A stretch of DNA of 64,000 nt from Symsagittifera roscoffensis (GCF_963678635.1 NC_087062.1:32957651-33021650); one strand, 5' to 3'. Shown: positions 1-11,370, counted from the stretch's first letter. The notes: a model not told the origin generated them from the sequence alone. Translations and numbers: made by a program.

Positions 1-802
1 GGTGCACCAAAAGCGGAGATGTTTGCGGTGATCACTTTCCTGGAAAAATACAGAGCCTACTTAGGGAGTGCTCCCTTCAAGTTGCGTGTGGACAATCGTG
101 CTCTTGCCTGGCTGAAAACCTAATCAACGGACCATAGCTATATTGGTCGTTGGATTGTGCGCCTTGACGGATACCACATGATCATAGAGCATCGAACCCG
201 TGATAAGCACCAGAATGCCGATAGCCTAGGCAAAAAGACGGAATTTTATGAGCGACTAGAAGAGAGGCAGGCCAGCCAAGCGGAGATTAAGGATGGATTT
301 TCATTTTTCATTCCTGGACAAAGAAACCTACGACGAACTGCCACTATCTAGATGGCTCGACAAGTCAGGGCATCCCATACCAGGACATCCCGAACTTTCC
401 GTGGAAGTTGCTGCGGAGATAAAAATGTTGTCGCGAGGTGATCCGGTCCCGTTGGACTTGATGGTTTGATCAAACCTAGTTCAACAAGAACTGACCAGGC
501 TGGGCATCAACAGCATAGCCCTGATGAACAAGACGGTAAACGTGGCACCGGAAGTCATGTTGAAACTCTGTGAACTGCTAGACAGAGATTTTGAACAGTA
601 TGATCATGAGTGGATGGAGACTATGAAACGATTGACCATCACTGAAAGAACGAAGAAAAGGCGTGTAACCATCCGGAGTCGGGATGTTGAACGAAACTGC
701 CGGTCGATAGTGAATCAGCTAGTGAACTCAATGCCCAAGAATGTCTTGTTGAGGACTTCGTACACGGAACATAGGGAAGCAACGAACGTTTAAACCACTG
801 AG
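1..802 (+). pseudogene. Gypsy Pol relic: RNase H end and linker (Gy1)
   Basis: Frame 1 opens at the window edge with a typical gypsy RNase H C-terminal part, including the LRVDNRALAWL and HRTRDKHQNADSL segments. A TAA at 121-123 sits where a Tyr would be expected. Near 305-314 the reading moves to another frame and continues as the long linker seen in animal gypsy Pol (RWLDKSGHPIPGHPEL). It is broken again by a TGA near 466 and a TAA at 791-793. The window begins inside the element, so protease and RT, if present, lie upstream. The family call is firm. The exact indel positions are estimates. Confidence 0.85.
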
Positions 803-931
803 GAAGTCAGGATCAAGTCAAAATTTCAATTCACCGAGGCAAAACAAGAGTACGAGCCGTGCTCGGACAGCTCATCTCTAGACGAGACATTGTCCGGGGA
901 ATCATGCGCTTTCGGGCCCCGGCAGGACGAC

Positions 932-1030
932 TTGTCCGGTGAGTCAAATTCAACGCAACCAAGCGACAGAATTTTGTCCGGGGAGTCGAATTCAACTCGA
1001 CCAAGGGACAAAATTTTGTCCAGGGAGTCG
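932..1030 (+). repeat. 42-bp coding minisatellite in the gypsy linker
   Basis: Copies begin at 932, 974 and 1016 and start TTGTCCGG. The period is exactly 42 bp, so it keeps frame and encodes a 14-residue repeat of the type LSGESNST-P-D-I. There are about 2.3 units; the third is cut off and carries a G-to-A change. It lies in the acidic, Ser-rich spacer between the RNase H linker and the integrase zinc domain. Confidence 0.85.
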
Positions 1031-1925
1031 AGAAACAATCACAGACAGGTTGGAGTGTAGTGATGTAGAATCCGCCGGCTCGAGTGATGACTCAAGGACT
1101 CAGTCCGGGGAGAATACATCGGAAACTACTTTCAATTCTGATGTCTCGGAGATTGCGATTCGATCCTTGTTGGTGGAATGGAAACAGCGCCGGTTGGACC
1201 GGCAGATGCATCAGGACACGGACAGAGACAGGTATACCTCCGATGAGGAGGGCACTGTAGTGGATAATGCCGCAGATGAGCTTGAACTGATAGCAGTGTC
1301 AAAACGTTCAACCAGATTACTTCCCCATGGTACGGTCGTCCGTACCAAACTGGAACAATCTGTGCAGGAAGCAGCACCTTTGAAGAAGATACGGTGTGTC
1401 AAGTTGATGAATGATGCCCATGGCCCGGAGATAATAAGCGGACAATTAAACGCGACAAAGATGTATCTGAAAGCCAGATACCGGCTGTCGGATCTCTTAA
1501 GGGCTCAACGAAATGATAAAATGACGAGAAATCTGAAGAGATGGATTGAGAACGGAGCACCTGACGAAGGGGATCTAGAGGAAGACAGCTATAAGATCTT
1601 GAAGCAATTTTATCTGAAGAGAAAAGATTTGCTGTACTTGAATAAAGTTGGAATCGTAGCCTGTAAACGCAAAGAAGAGGACAAAGTCCTTTACAAGTAT
1701 AGTTCAATAGTGTTACCACAGTTATACCAGACCAAATTGTTCTTTCATTCACGTGATCAAATCGGCCATCAAGGCGTGGACAAATTGTACAACAGGATAC
1801 AGGAAAAATTCGAATGGCGTAATTTGAAGAAGGCTTGTGAAAAATGGATCTCTGCGTGTTTGTCGTGTCAACAGGCGAAGGACCCCAGGAAACCGAGGAT
1901 CCCCCTGCAGTCAATAGAGTCATAA
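1031..1925 (+). pseudogene. Gypsy Pol relic: acidic linker and integrase HHCC zinc domain (Gy1)
   Basis: After the minisatellite the coding signal is in frame 0. An acidic, charged linker is followed by the integrase N-terminal zinc-binding domain: HSRDQIGHQG supplies the two His and CLSC the two Cys. This domain normally binds zinc and helps integrase multimerise on LTR ends. The frame ends at a TAA (1923-1925). The same frame continues straight into the integrase core, so the stop is internal and not the natural end. The equivalent of this stop is also present in the second copy. Confidence 0.85.
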
Positions 1926-2704
1926 GGGTTCAACGAATTGGTGCAAATTGATCATCAGAAGATATGCATGACAGCCACGGGCAACAGTCAAGTGCAGGTA
2001 ATGATTGATCATTTCACGAAATACGCAGAGGCAGCACCCTGCATGACAGCATCAGCGGAAGCAACGTGCGATCACTTGATAAATGTATGGATAGCGAGAC
2101 AGGGCTGCCCCATCTCAATCCAATCAGACAATGGTAAAGCATTCGTGGATGATCTCACGAAGGAATTAATGAAGAGGTCGCAGGCGGCACAGGCCCACTC
2201 GACCACTTATCACCCACAAACGAATGGCATAGTTGGAAAGCAAAATCGCACGTTGGTATCCATGTTGATAGTTTATTGCTCACGCTACATGGATGACTGG
2301 GATAGACACTTGCCGCAAGTGATGGGCGCTTATAACAGCACAGAACATTCCACCAAGGGAATAAATCCGCATATGATGCTAACTGATCACAATAAAAATC
2401 TTCCATTAACGTTCTTCTACCCTGTACGAAGGAAAGAAAACAGCGCCGCAAACATACGTGCGTGATGTTTTTAGAAAACAGCAGGACATCAATGACTTCT
2501 GCGGGAGAAACACGCAACAGGCGCAAATCAGACAAAAAAAGGAGATTTGATAAAAGGAATGAGGATGCAAAAGCCTACTCGGTCGGAGATTACGTCTGGG
2601 TGTTCCAGGAAGTAGTTCCATCAAAAGGAACCAAAAAATTACTGAAAAAATGTCGTGGTCCATTCCAAATAACTGAAGTACACCAAGGAGGTCGTTTTTA
2701 TTGA
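1926..2704 (+). pseudogene. Gypsy integrase core and C-terminal domain (Gy1)
   Basis: The core reads from VQIDHQKIC (first catalytic Asp) through IQSDNGKAF (second Asp) to HPQTNGIVGKQNRTL. In gypsy integrases the last motif carries the third acidic residue (NG-VER). Here codon 2235-2237 is GGA, so Glu is replaced by Gly and the DDE triad is incomplete. The core frame stops at about 2465. The following GPF-type C-terminal domain (VGDYVWVFQ, GPFQITEVHQGGRFY) is in another frame and contains an extra A in a run near 2535 compared with the second copy. It ends at a TGA at 2702-2704 followed by plausible coding sequence. Confidence 0.88.
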
Positions 2705-2705
2705 T

Positions 2706-3311
2706 TGAGAACCGGACGAGCAGCTCATTACGATAACATCAAACCGCACAATGTCTCATCAGAGGACAGGTGTAGCCCAGATGACATGCAAGAGGGAGAC
2801 TATTTGATAGTGTCCTGCCTGCGAGATGAATGAAAGAGGCACGCCTGACAAAAACGACGGGAATGAGGTGGTAGATAATTGCGATCTACCACTGGACCTG
2901 GAATTAACCCAGCGAGTGGAGGTGGAAGACGAAACTCTACCTTATGCCGAAGAGAACTGGGACTGCCCAGAACGAACTGAAGTTGACAAAGGTGTACAGC
3001 CTGACTTTCCCTTTGCCATGGAAACACGCCAAAGCAAAAGAGGGAAAGGCAAGAAGAAGTACAATCCGTATGGCGAGGATTTTGTCATAGACAGGATAGT
3101 TTTGTGCGACATGATGGACTCGCTAGTGGGAGTGGACGAAGTGCTGGTGCCACAAGAGATCGACCTAGTCCACGACACAGAGCAGGATTGGATTGACGAT
3201 TGCTCTGAACCGGAAGTGGAGTTCGAACCGGAGACTGAACAGATGCATGATCAAGAACTGACAAATCTGCGAGTACTCGAATGGCTCCATGATCTTCCAG
3301 CAGACCCGTAA
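2706..3311 (+). pseudogene. Acidic Pol C-terminal tail (Gy1)
   Basis: This continues the Pol frame after the stop at 2702-2704 (GRAAHYDNIKPHN) and ends in a strongly acidic tail of about 190 residues, ending LHDLPADP and a TAA. Compared with the second copy (6995-7603) it has a 2-bp deletion near 2812 that breaks the first part. The open part is therefore 2826-3311. No domain was recognised in the tail. Such extensions are common at the 3' end of animal gypsy Pol. Confidence 0.7.
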
Positions 3312-4656
3312 GAGACCAACTTGACAATTCAAGGTGTCGACCAAAACAGCATCAAATATATCAGTCACGACAATACTGAATCGAACTGGGTCGCTCCAGA
3401 TGGTCCTTTACACGTTCCAGAATCCCACCTCAATCTGCTCGACTTTGGGCGATCGACGGGGACGTCGATGGATATTTTTGTCCGGGGAGTGGGGGTAAGA
3501 CTCACCCACACCAAAAATCTGATGATTAAAAAATAAAATCGGCGAGGGAAACCGGAGAGCTGGAAACGGAGGGCAAAAATGCTAAAAAATTACCATTCGG
3601 ACGAGTGTTTTAATCTTACTCTGATCTACCAAACCACTATTCAAACAATGTCGTCGTCACGGACAGCAATTTTATACTCACGGAACGTACGTGCGCCATA
3701 CGTGAGCAATAACTGCGGATCTAAGCTTTAAGACAGCACTAGCGGCCAAATTTAAGAGAGAGTATAAGAATATCAAGTTTTTGTGGAAGCAGAGGCCTGA
3801 TGTGGGAGGGATGATAGCGCTTCCCCCTGTCGCATCACAGATACCAGGGAAATAATTGTGTTTTTTTGTTAAGCAACTGAGAAGCAACATGTAAATCCCG
3901 AAAACTTGGTGCTGGACTTAACTCGACTTAGGAATTTCCTAGTTGAGAGAGGAGTGACTTCCCTCTCTTTACCAGTTTATGATCCCAATAGGGGAAAACA
4001 GCATCCGAGAAAGTTGTATGCCCTCGTAAATGTAATATTTTCAGAGACAGACATAGAAGTCTACTTACTAGAAAAAATTATCTAAGCATATGCTAGAGTC
4101 ACATTAGGTGTTAAGTAGTCTTTATTAAGTTTGCTTTTTAGGCACTAGGATCAGGTTTTAGGTTAACTATTAGGGATTAGATTGTTCTGTGATAGTGTTG
4201 ATGTGTGCTATTTGTAATTTATGTTATTGTTAGGTTATGTTTTATGCGATGTTTATATCAAGGAAGCCTGGAACACTCCAGGTACGAAAAGTGACAGCGC
4301 TCAGCTGTCTTTTCTTGACAAAATCGCAGGTGGACGATCCACCTTGGTGCTAGTTTTTAAATCAAGAATGAAAGAGATTTTCAATTGATCGTTTTAAAAA
4401 GACGTGAATGATGTTTTATCCCAGAAAGGAAATAGCTTGGAATGATGGTTCTAAGTCGTGAGTTTTTTTTAGATCTTGATTGATACCACTTTGTTTATTG
4501 GCCTTGAATAAATAGAAGAGTGCAACAACACAAACACGAAGAAACATTAGTGACACGAACGACTTGATGGATTTCATCTCAGCGAGCCTAGGAACGACTC
4601 TAGACGAGATATACCAACGCCTGGTGGATTGAAATTTCTCAAGGGAAGACCCGGAG
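3312..4656 (+). other. Putative LTR and leader (Gy1)
   Basis: No coding signal. It begins after the Pol tail with a purine-rich GGGGAGTGGGGG at about 3485-3496, a likely polypurine tract, which normally sits just before a 3' LTR. The stretch ends at the start of the gag-like frame. An AATAAA-type signal is present near 4507. The position between Pol end and gag start is what suggests an LTR plus leader. I could not find clear TG...CA ends or a convincing primer-binding site, and no independent second LTR is available outside the tandem duplication. Confidence 0.45.
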
Positions 4657-6086
4657 TTGAATGCAATGGGAAGAGAAGGCCGTGGGGACCGCCCCACGGA
4701 AGTGGTCTTACTGTTGGCCTACGGTGAGTCCGGGACTGCCGAGAGAGGCCGAAACCGACTGATGAGAAAGCGGCGAGGAGAAATGTCTGGCCATGACTTG
4801 GCTCGTGAGCCGGGACTAGGTGAGCAGAGGGATCACCGGCTAGGTGAGATGTCCTTACCTGTTCGACCAGTGCAACCTCTTATCGGAGCAAAACGATCAC
4901 GTGATGGGCGGGGCCCGTCACACTCAGCAGATTCTCCAACGACTGCTCCTCCACAGAATAGAGTAAAGATGAGTGAGATGGAGATTCAGACATCGGAGAC
5001 TATTGAGACGTTGGAAAAGAAAGAAAAGGACCACAGAGAGCTGTATGCCAAGTTGGAGGAGTACAAGGCATTAGCTCGAGAAAGAGACGAGTGGAAGAAG
5101 AAATACGAGGACACGCGAATAGCTCTCAAAGAGGAAGATATAAGACACCTGAAAGAGTTATATATGGCGAGGGTGAGCCAAGTGTCACCGGAGGTTCTGG
5201 CCACGATGAACTCCTCGGATTGATCCAGGGACACACGTCCCAGTCAGGACGAAGGCGCACCGAGGGAGCCCGAGGCTCCTCAGCCTACATCACAATCTGT
5301 CTCGAACTCGAGGATAACGATACCGGATCCATCAGATACCTGTTTGGCTCCCCAGTTTCAGTAAGTCATTTAATCAGGTAGCCAGAGCGATGATGGACGA
5401 TATCAACAGGACCAGTGACCGCACGCTGGGTAGGGTCGTCTCTTCCCAACGCCCTGATCGCTCCTTGAGTAGCTCGAAACGAATATCACAAGCCATAGTG
5501 CCGACGGGACCCGCACGTGGCTAGACTGCTTTGAGATATCGCGTAGTGGACATCAGAAAGAACAAATTCGTGCAAGTAGCTGAGGAGCATCCTCGAGCCT
5601 GTTTGAACGGCTTGAGCTCGAACCCTGCCATGAGCAACTAGGCAACTCCTCCAGGGAGTCGTCATTTGGTTGTTGAAGAAGGCCTGGTGAGGGATCTAAA
5701 CGAGATCTTTGTGACTGGTCAGACCACTGTTCTATCTTTTGGAGGGGCCTCCGTGGCTCAGGTCATTAAAATGATGGACTTCCAGGGCGAGGATCACTTA
5801 GATACGTTGATAATGCTCGGTACCAATGACGTTTCAAGGGTCCCTGTTACCCCAGAAGGCAAGTGGAAGCCCCTACTAGTCTGCCTTTTGAACGAAATAA
5901 AGGAGAAATACAGACCCCGACTCGTGGTGCTGTGCACAATACCGCAGAACCTGGAGGTGGGCACGCCAGTGGCGGACTTCATGAATGGCAACGTGACCCG
6001 ATGGAACGATTTGACCCGCAGTCTGGTGAGAAGTAATCCTAGCGAGCTGCGACTCCTGGATCTTGAGAATACGCTGCGCATGACTG
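4657..6086 (+). pseudogene. Gag-like coiled coil and truncated SGNH-like domain (Gy1)
   Basis: The frame begins with a basic, Arg/Gly-rich segment, then a charged heptad-like coiled coil (about residues 105-170, ending SPEVLATMNSSD). It continues past a TGA into a Pro/Ser-rich stretch. A one-base insertion (CAGTAAG versus CAGAAG in the second copy) near 5361 shifts the frame. The SGNH-like part (LGTNDVSR) starts about 5666. It is cut at 6085, just before the block that holds the catalytic His in the second copy. This copy therefore cannot encode the complete domain. Confidence 0.75.
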
Positions 6087-6111
6087 ATCATGACTGATCA
6101 AGCATGATGAT

Positions 6112-6994
6112 AATTTGAAGAAGGCTTGTGAAAAATGGATCTCTGCGTGCTTGTCGTGTCAACAGGCGAAGGACCCCAGGAAACCGAGGATCCCCCTGCA
6201 GTCAATAGAGTCATAAGGGTTCAACGAATTGGTGCAAATTGATCATCAGAAGATATGCAAGACAGCCACGGGCAACAGTCAAGTGCAGGTAATGATTGAT
6301 CATTTCACGAAATACGCAGAGGCAGCACCCTGCATGACAGCATCAGCGGAAGAAACGTGCGATCACTTGATAAATGTATGGATAGCGAGACAGGGCTGCC
6401 CCATCTCAATCCAATCAGACAATGGCAAAGCATTCGTGGATGATCTCACGAAGGAATTAATGAAGAGGTCGCAGGCGGCACAGGCCCACTCGACCACTTA
6501 TCACCCACAAACGAATGGCATAGTTGGAAAGCAAAATCGCACGTTGGTATCCATGTTGATAGTTTATTGCTCACGCTACATGGATGACTGGGATAGACAC
6601 TTGCCGCAAGTGATGGGCGCTTATAACAGCACAGAACATTCCACCAAGGGAATAAATCCGCATATGATGCTAACTGATCACAATAAAAATCTTCCATTAA
6701 CGTTCTTCTACCCTGTACGAAGGAAAGAAAACAGCACCGCAAACATACGTGCGTGATGTTTTTAGAAAACAGGAGGACATCAATGACTTATGCGGGAGAA
6801 ACGCGCAACAGGCGCAAATCAGACAAAAAAGGAGATTTGATAAAAGGAATGAGGATGCAAAAGCCTACTCGGTAGGAGATTACGTCTGGGTGTTCCAGGA
6901 AGTAGTTCCATCAAAAGGAATCAAAAAATTACTGAAAAAATGTCGTGGTCCATTCCAAATAACTGAAGTACACCAAGGAGGTCGTTTTTATTGA
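6112..6994 (+). pseudogene. Gypsy integrase (Gy2, lacks upstream Pol)
   Basis: It starts abruptly inside the zinc domain (NLKKACEKW) with CLSC retained but both zinc-binding His residues missing. After the internal TAA the core runs 6229-6756, with SDNG present and Gly again in place of the catalytic Glu. A frameshift near 6745 leads into the C-terminal domain (6749-6994), which here is better preserved than in the first copy. It ends at a TGA before LSTGRAAHYDN. Confidence 0.87.
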
Positions 6995-7603
6995 TTGAGC
7001 ACCGGACGAGCAGCTCATTACGATAACATCAAACCGCACAATGTCTCATCAGAGGACAGGTGTAGCCCAGATGACATGCAAGAGGGAGACTATTTGATAG
7101 TGGGTCCTGCCTGCGAGATGAATGAAAGAGGCACGCCTGACAAAAACGACGGGAATGAGGTGGTAGATAATTGCGATCTACCACTGGACCTGGAATTAAC
7201 CGATCGAGTGGAGGTGGAAGACGAAACTCTACCTTATGACGAAGAGGACTGGGACTGCCCAGAACGAACTGAAGTTGACAAAGGTGTACAGCCTGACTTT
7301 CCCTTTGCCATGGAAACACACCAAAGCAAAAGAGGGAAAGGCAAGAAGAAGTACAATCCGTATGGCGAGGATTTTGTCATAGACAGGATAGTTTTGTGCG
7401 ACATGATGGACTCGCTAGTGGGAGTGGACGAAGTGCTGGTGCCACAAGAGATCGACCTAGTCCACGACACAGAGCAGGATTGGATTGACGATTGCTCTGA
7501 ACCGGAAGTGGAGTTCGAACCGGAGACTGAACAGATGCATGATCAAGAACTGACAAATCTGCGAGTACTCGAATGGCTCCATGATCTTCCAGCAGACCCG
7601 TAA
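6995..7603 (+). pseudogene. Acidic Pol C-terminal tail (Gy2)
   Basis: About 200 residues are open in the same frame as the integrase C-terminal domain, separated from it only by the TGA at 6992-6994. It has the GRAAHYDNIKPHN start typical of the end of gypsy Pol, a very acidic middle and a short Lys-rich island (SKRGKGKKKYNP). It ends with TAA. It lacks the 2-bp deletion of the first copy. No enzymatic domain was recognised. Confidence 0.7.
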
Positions 7604-8948
7604 GAGACCAACTTGACAATTCAAGGTGTCGACCAAAACAGCATCAAATATATCAGTCACGACAATACTGAATCGAACTGGGTCGCTCCAGATGGTCCAT
7701 TACACGTTCCAGAATCCCACCTCAATCTGCTCGACTTTGGGCGATCGACGGGGACGTCGATGGATATTTTTGTCCGGGGAGTGGGGGTAAGACTCACCCA
7801 CACCAAAAATCTGATGATTAAAAAATAAAATCGGCGAGGGAAACCGGAGAGCTGGAAACGGAGGGCAAAAATGCTAAAAAATTACCATTCGGACGAGTGT
7901 TTTAATCTTACTCTGATCTACCAAACCACTATTCAAACAATGTCGTCGTCACGGACAGCAATTTTATACTCACGGAACGTACGTGCGCCATACGTGAGCA
8001 ATAACTGCGGATCTAAGCTTTAAGACAGCACTAGCGGCCAAATTTAAGAGAGAGTATAAGAATATCAAGTTTTTGTGGAAGCAGAGGCCTGATGTGGGAG
8101 GGATGATAGCGCTGCCCCCTGTCGCATCACAGATACCAGGGAAATAATTGTGTTTTTTTGTTAAGCAACTGAGAAGCAACATGTAAATCCCGAAAACTTG
8201 GTGCTGGACTTAACTCGACTTAGGAATTTCCTAGTTGAGAGAGGAGTGACTTCCCTCTCTTTACCAGTTTATGATCCCAATAGGGGAAAACAGCATCCGA
8301 GAAAGTTGTATGCCCTCGTAAATATAATATTTTCAGAGACAGACATAGAAGTCTACTTACTAGAAAAAATTATCTAAGCATATGCTAGAGTCACATTAGG
8401 TGTTAAGTAGTCTTTATTAAGTTTGCTTTTTAGGCACTAGGATCAGGTTTTAGGTTAACTATTAGGGATTAGATTGTTCTGTGATAATGTTGATGTGTGC
8501 TATTTGTAATTTATGTTATTGTTAGGTTATGTTTTATGCGATGTTTATATCAAGGAAGCCTGGAACACTCCAGGTACGAAAAGTGACAGCGCTCAGCTGT
8601 CTTTTCTTGACAAAATTGCAGGTGGACGATCCACCTTGGTGCTAGTTTTTAAATCAAGAATGAAAGAGATTTTCAATTGATCGTTTTAAAAAGACGTGAA
8701 TGATGTTTTATCCCAGAAAGGAAACAGCTTGGAATGATGGTTCTAAGTCGTGAGTTTTTTTTAGATCTTGATTGATACCACTTTGTTTATTGGCCTTGAA
8801 TAAATAGAAGAGTGCAACAACACAAACACGAAGAAACATTAGTGACACGAACGACTTGATGGATTTCATCTCAGCGAGCCTAGGAACGACTCTAGACGAG
8901 ATATACCAACGCCTGGTGGATTGAAATTTCTCACTAGAAGACCCGGAG
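7604..8948 (+). other. Putative LTR and leader (Gy2)
   Basis: Near-identical to 3312-4656 at offset 4291-4292, with the same purine-rich tract (about 7777-7788) and no coding signal. As it is part of the tandem duplication it does not independently confirm LTR boundaries. Confidence 0.45.
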
Positions 8949-11006
8949 TTGAATGCAATGGGAAGAGAAGGCCGTGGGGACCGCCCCACGGAAGTGGTCT
9001 TACTGTTGGCCTACGGTGAGTCCGGGACCGCTGAGAGAGGCCGAAACCGACTGATGAGAAAGCGGCGAGGAGAAATGTCTGGCCAAGACTTGGCTCGTGA
9101 GCCGGGACTAGGTGAGCAGAGGGATCACCGGCTAGGTGAGATGTCCTTACCTGTTCGACCAGTGCAACCTCTTATCGGAGCAAAACGATCACGTGATGGG
9201 CGGGGCCCGTCACACTCAGCAGATTCTCCAACGACTGCTCCTCCACAGAATAGAGTAAAGATGAGTGAGATGGAGATTCAGACATCGGAGACTATTGAGA
9301 CGTTGGAAAAGAAAGAAAAGGACCACAGAGAGCTGTATGCCAAGTTGGAGGAGTACAAGGCATTAGCTCGAGAAAGAGACGAGTGGAAGAAGAAATACGA
9401 GGACACGCGAATAGCTCTCAAAGAGGAAGATATAAGACACCTGAAAGAGTTATATATGGCGAGGGTGAGCCAAGTGTCACCGGAGGTTCTGGCCACGATG
9501 AACTCCTCGGATTGATCCAGGGACACACGTCCCAGTCAGGACGAAGGCGCACCGAGGGAGCCCGAGGCTCCTCAGCCTACATCACAATCTGTCTCGAACT
9601 CGAGGATAACGATACCGGATCCATCAGATACCTGTTTGGCTCCCCAGTTTCAGAAGTCATTTAATCAGGTAGCCAGAGCGATGATGGACGATATCAACAG
9701 GACCAGTGACCGCACGCTGGGTAGGGTCGTCTCTTCCCAACGCCCTGATCGCTCCTTGAGTAGCTCGAAACGAATATCACAAGCCATAGTGCCGACGGGA
9801 CCCGCACGTGGCTAGACTGCTTTGAGATATCGCGTAGTGGACATCAGAAAGAACAAATTCGTGCAAGTAGCTGAGGAGCATCCTCGAGCCTGTTTGAACG
9901 GCTTGAGCTCGAACCCTGCCATGAGCAACTAGGCAACTCCTCCAGGGAGTCGTCATTTGGTTGTTGAAGAAGGCCTGGTGAGGGATCTAAACGAGATCTT
10001 TGTGACTGGTCAGACCACTGTTCTATCTTTTGGAGGGGCCTCCGTGGCTCAGGTCATTAAAATGATGGACTTCCAGGGCGAGGATCACTTAGATACGTTG
10101 ATAATGCTCGGTACCAATGACGTTTCAAGGGTCCCTGTTACCCCAGAAGGCAAGTGGAAGCCCCTACTAGTCTGCCTTTTGAACGAAATAAAGGAGAAAT
10201 ACAGACCCCGACTTGTGGTGCTGTGCACAATACCGCAGAACCTGGAGGTGGGCACGCCAGTGGCGGACTTCATGAATGGCAACGTGACCCGATGGAACGA
10301 TTTGACCCGCAGTCTGGTGAGAAGTAATCCTAGCGAGCTGCGACTCCTGGATCTTGAGATTACGCTGCGCATGACTGATCATCTCGCACTCACCAGAGAT
10401 GGGATACATTTCAATACTCTGCCAGGTAGACGCCGTATAAACGATGTGTTTCAGACACAGATAGAGGAGATGGAACAAGAATTGAGGACAACCGACTCTT
10501 TGGCTCGGACTAGTTCGACTGGAGGAGGTAGAGTGAGGGGTAATGGGCCGGAACCACTCGCTAATCGTCTCGGGCCCCTGGCAATAGAAACGGGTGCAAC
10601 CCCTCCCGTTGATTCAAGCTTAGATGTGAGGGAAAGGTTGGGGACTGCTCCTCCCACTAGAAGGCAAACGTTGGAGAGCCGACTTGGGAGGCCAATTGAT
10701 CAGAGCCAGACTAGCTCTCAGACTATATCGAGGACGAGTAACCCGCCCGCCACGGCAATCCCTGCTTCTACAGGAAGCCCATCGACGAGCGCCACATCGG
10801 CGGAAGGAATTGAGCCAAGCAGTGTGCTGCTTTGGAACCGTCCAGATCCCAGCGGTTTGGGACATTGTGTCAACGAATTTGAACATGAACACATTGCCAT
10901 GTCGAGCGGATGCATGGAGGATGATGGGTGGAGACGGTCCCACAGTGTGAGGATTATATCGAATACCGGGCGTGGACTCGGTGTTATCGGAACAGTAACA
11001 GTTTAG
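8949..11006 (+). pseudogene. Gag-like protein with SGNH-hydrolase-like domain (Gy2, longest copy)
   Basis: One reading frame of about 685 codons is interrupted by three in-frame stops (TGA 9513-9515, TAG near 9812 and TAG near 9930). Order: basic N-terminus, coiled coil, Pro/Ser-rich linker, then an SGNH/GDSL-like domain from about 9957. Visible blocks are SFGGAS (block II-like Gly), LGTNDVSR (block III Asn) and DGIHFN (block V Asp/His). A clear GDS block I was not found. A Ser/Thr/Pro-rich tail follows. The domain family is lipase/esterase. Its role in a retroelement is unknown; the esterase domain of CR1-type LINE ORF1 is the closest known parallel. Confidence 0.72.
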
Positions 11007-11028
11007 CTCAGCGACCACGCTCAGGTTT

Positions 11029-11370
11029 GTGGACCTTGATGGATTGCCTCAGGACAACACCTTTGGACCCTTGAATACCCGATTTCTTACGGAAGTCCGT
11101 CGGAGAGCCAGGGAATTGACACCACCTTCCCAGAAGGGCAAGTTTCTGACAGGGATTAAGCCCAACATTAAGCATCATAAGATGTATAGGCAGTTCTCCA
11201 AACCACCCGGCCAAGCGCCTGGTGAATATTCGAGAGACTACACCCGAGCGACCTCAGTGGAGGGGGACGATAAGAGATACGCGGGACTGAAGACACCAGT
11301 GGGCGACAGCCTGTTTGCTGCCTATGATCCCCTAGATATAAAGGCTACCAAATCTGAGAAGGACCAATAA
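11029..11370 (+). pseudogene. Gypsy gag C-terminal relic
   Basis: An open frame of about 113 residues, shifted by one base from the preceding frame, beginning near FVDLDGLPQDN. It looks like the continuation of the gag-type protein. It ends at a TAA, and about 10 bp later the sequence turns into the K array. No zinc knuckle or protease motif is visible, so the element is cut before its pol gene. Confidence 0.55.

Larger units (their letters stand above)
1820..6110 (+). repeat. Tandem duplication unit 1 of the gypsy segment (4,291 bp)
   Basis: Positions 1821 onward match 6112 onward at a constant offset of 4291, from the integrase zinc-domain region through the LTR-like block into the SGNH-like domain. 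At about 6085 unit 1 stops matching unit 2. It then shows a doubled TGACTGATCA and a short filler (AGCATGATGAT) before integrase sequence restarts at 6112. The two units differ by scattered single bases and small indels only. Confidence 0.9.
6111..10401 (+). repeat. Tandem duplication unit 2 of the gypsy segment
   Basis: Second copy of the 4.29-kb unit. It shares with unit 1 the TAA between zinc domain and core (about 6214), the TGA in the integrase C-terminus (6992-6994), the Glu-to-Gly codon (6526-6528) and the stops inside the gag frame. Shared lesions mean the duplication happened after the element was already dead. Beyond about 10380 unit 2 continues into sequence that unit 1 lacks. Confidence 0.9.
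1..11370 (+). mobile_element. Two decayed Ty3/gypsy-type LTR retrotransposon copies (Gy1, Gy2)
   Basis: The region reads, in order, RNase H, integrase, a Pol C-terminal tail, a non-coding LTR-like stretch and a gag/SGNH-like frame. From integrase onward this is repeated once more, and the second copy runs further, to about 11370. Pol enzymes followed by gag with one non-coding block between them is what a shared LTR between head-to-tail elements would look like. Protease and reverse transcriptase are missing between the copies. All reading frames contain stops (TAA, TGA and TAG) and frameshifts, so nothing here is autonomous. The 3' end abuts the K array near 11380. LTR limits were not proven. 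Confidence 0.85.

Noticed and set aside
1-11370. Reassignment of stop codons (alternative genetic code) to explain many in-frame stops
   Set aside because: All three stop codons occur inside dead elements, frameshifts are also present, and the intact host genes end normally with TAG or TGA.
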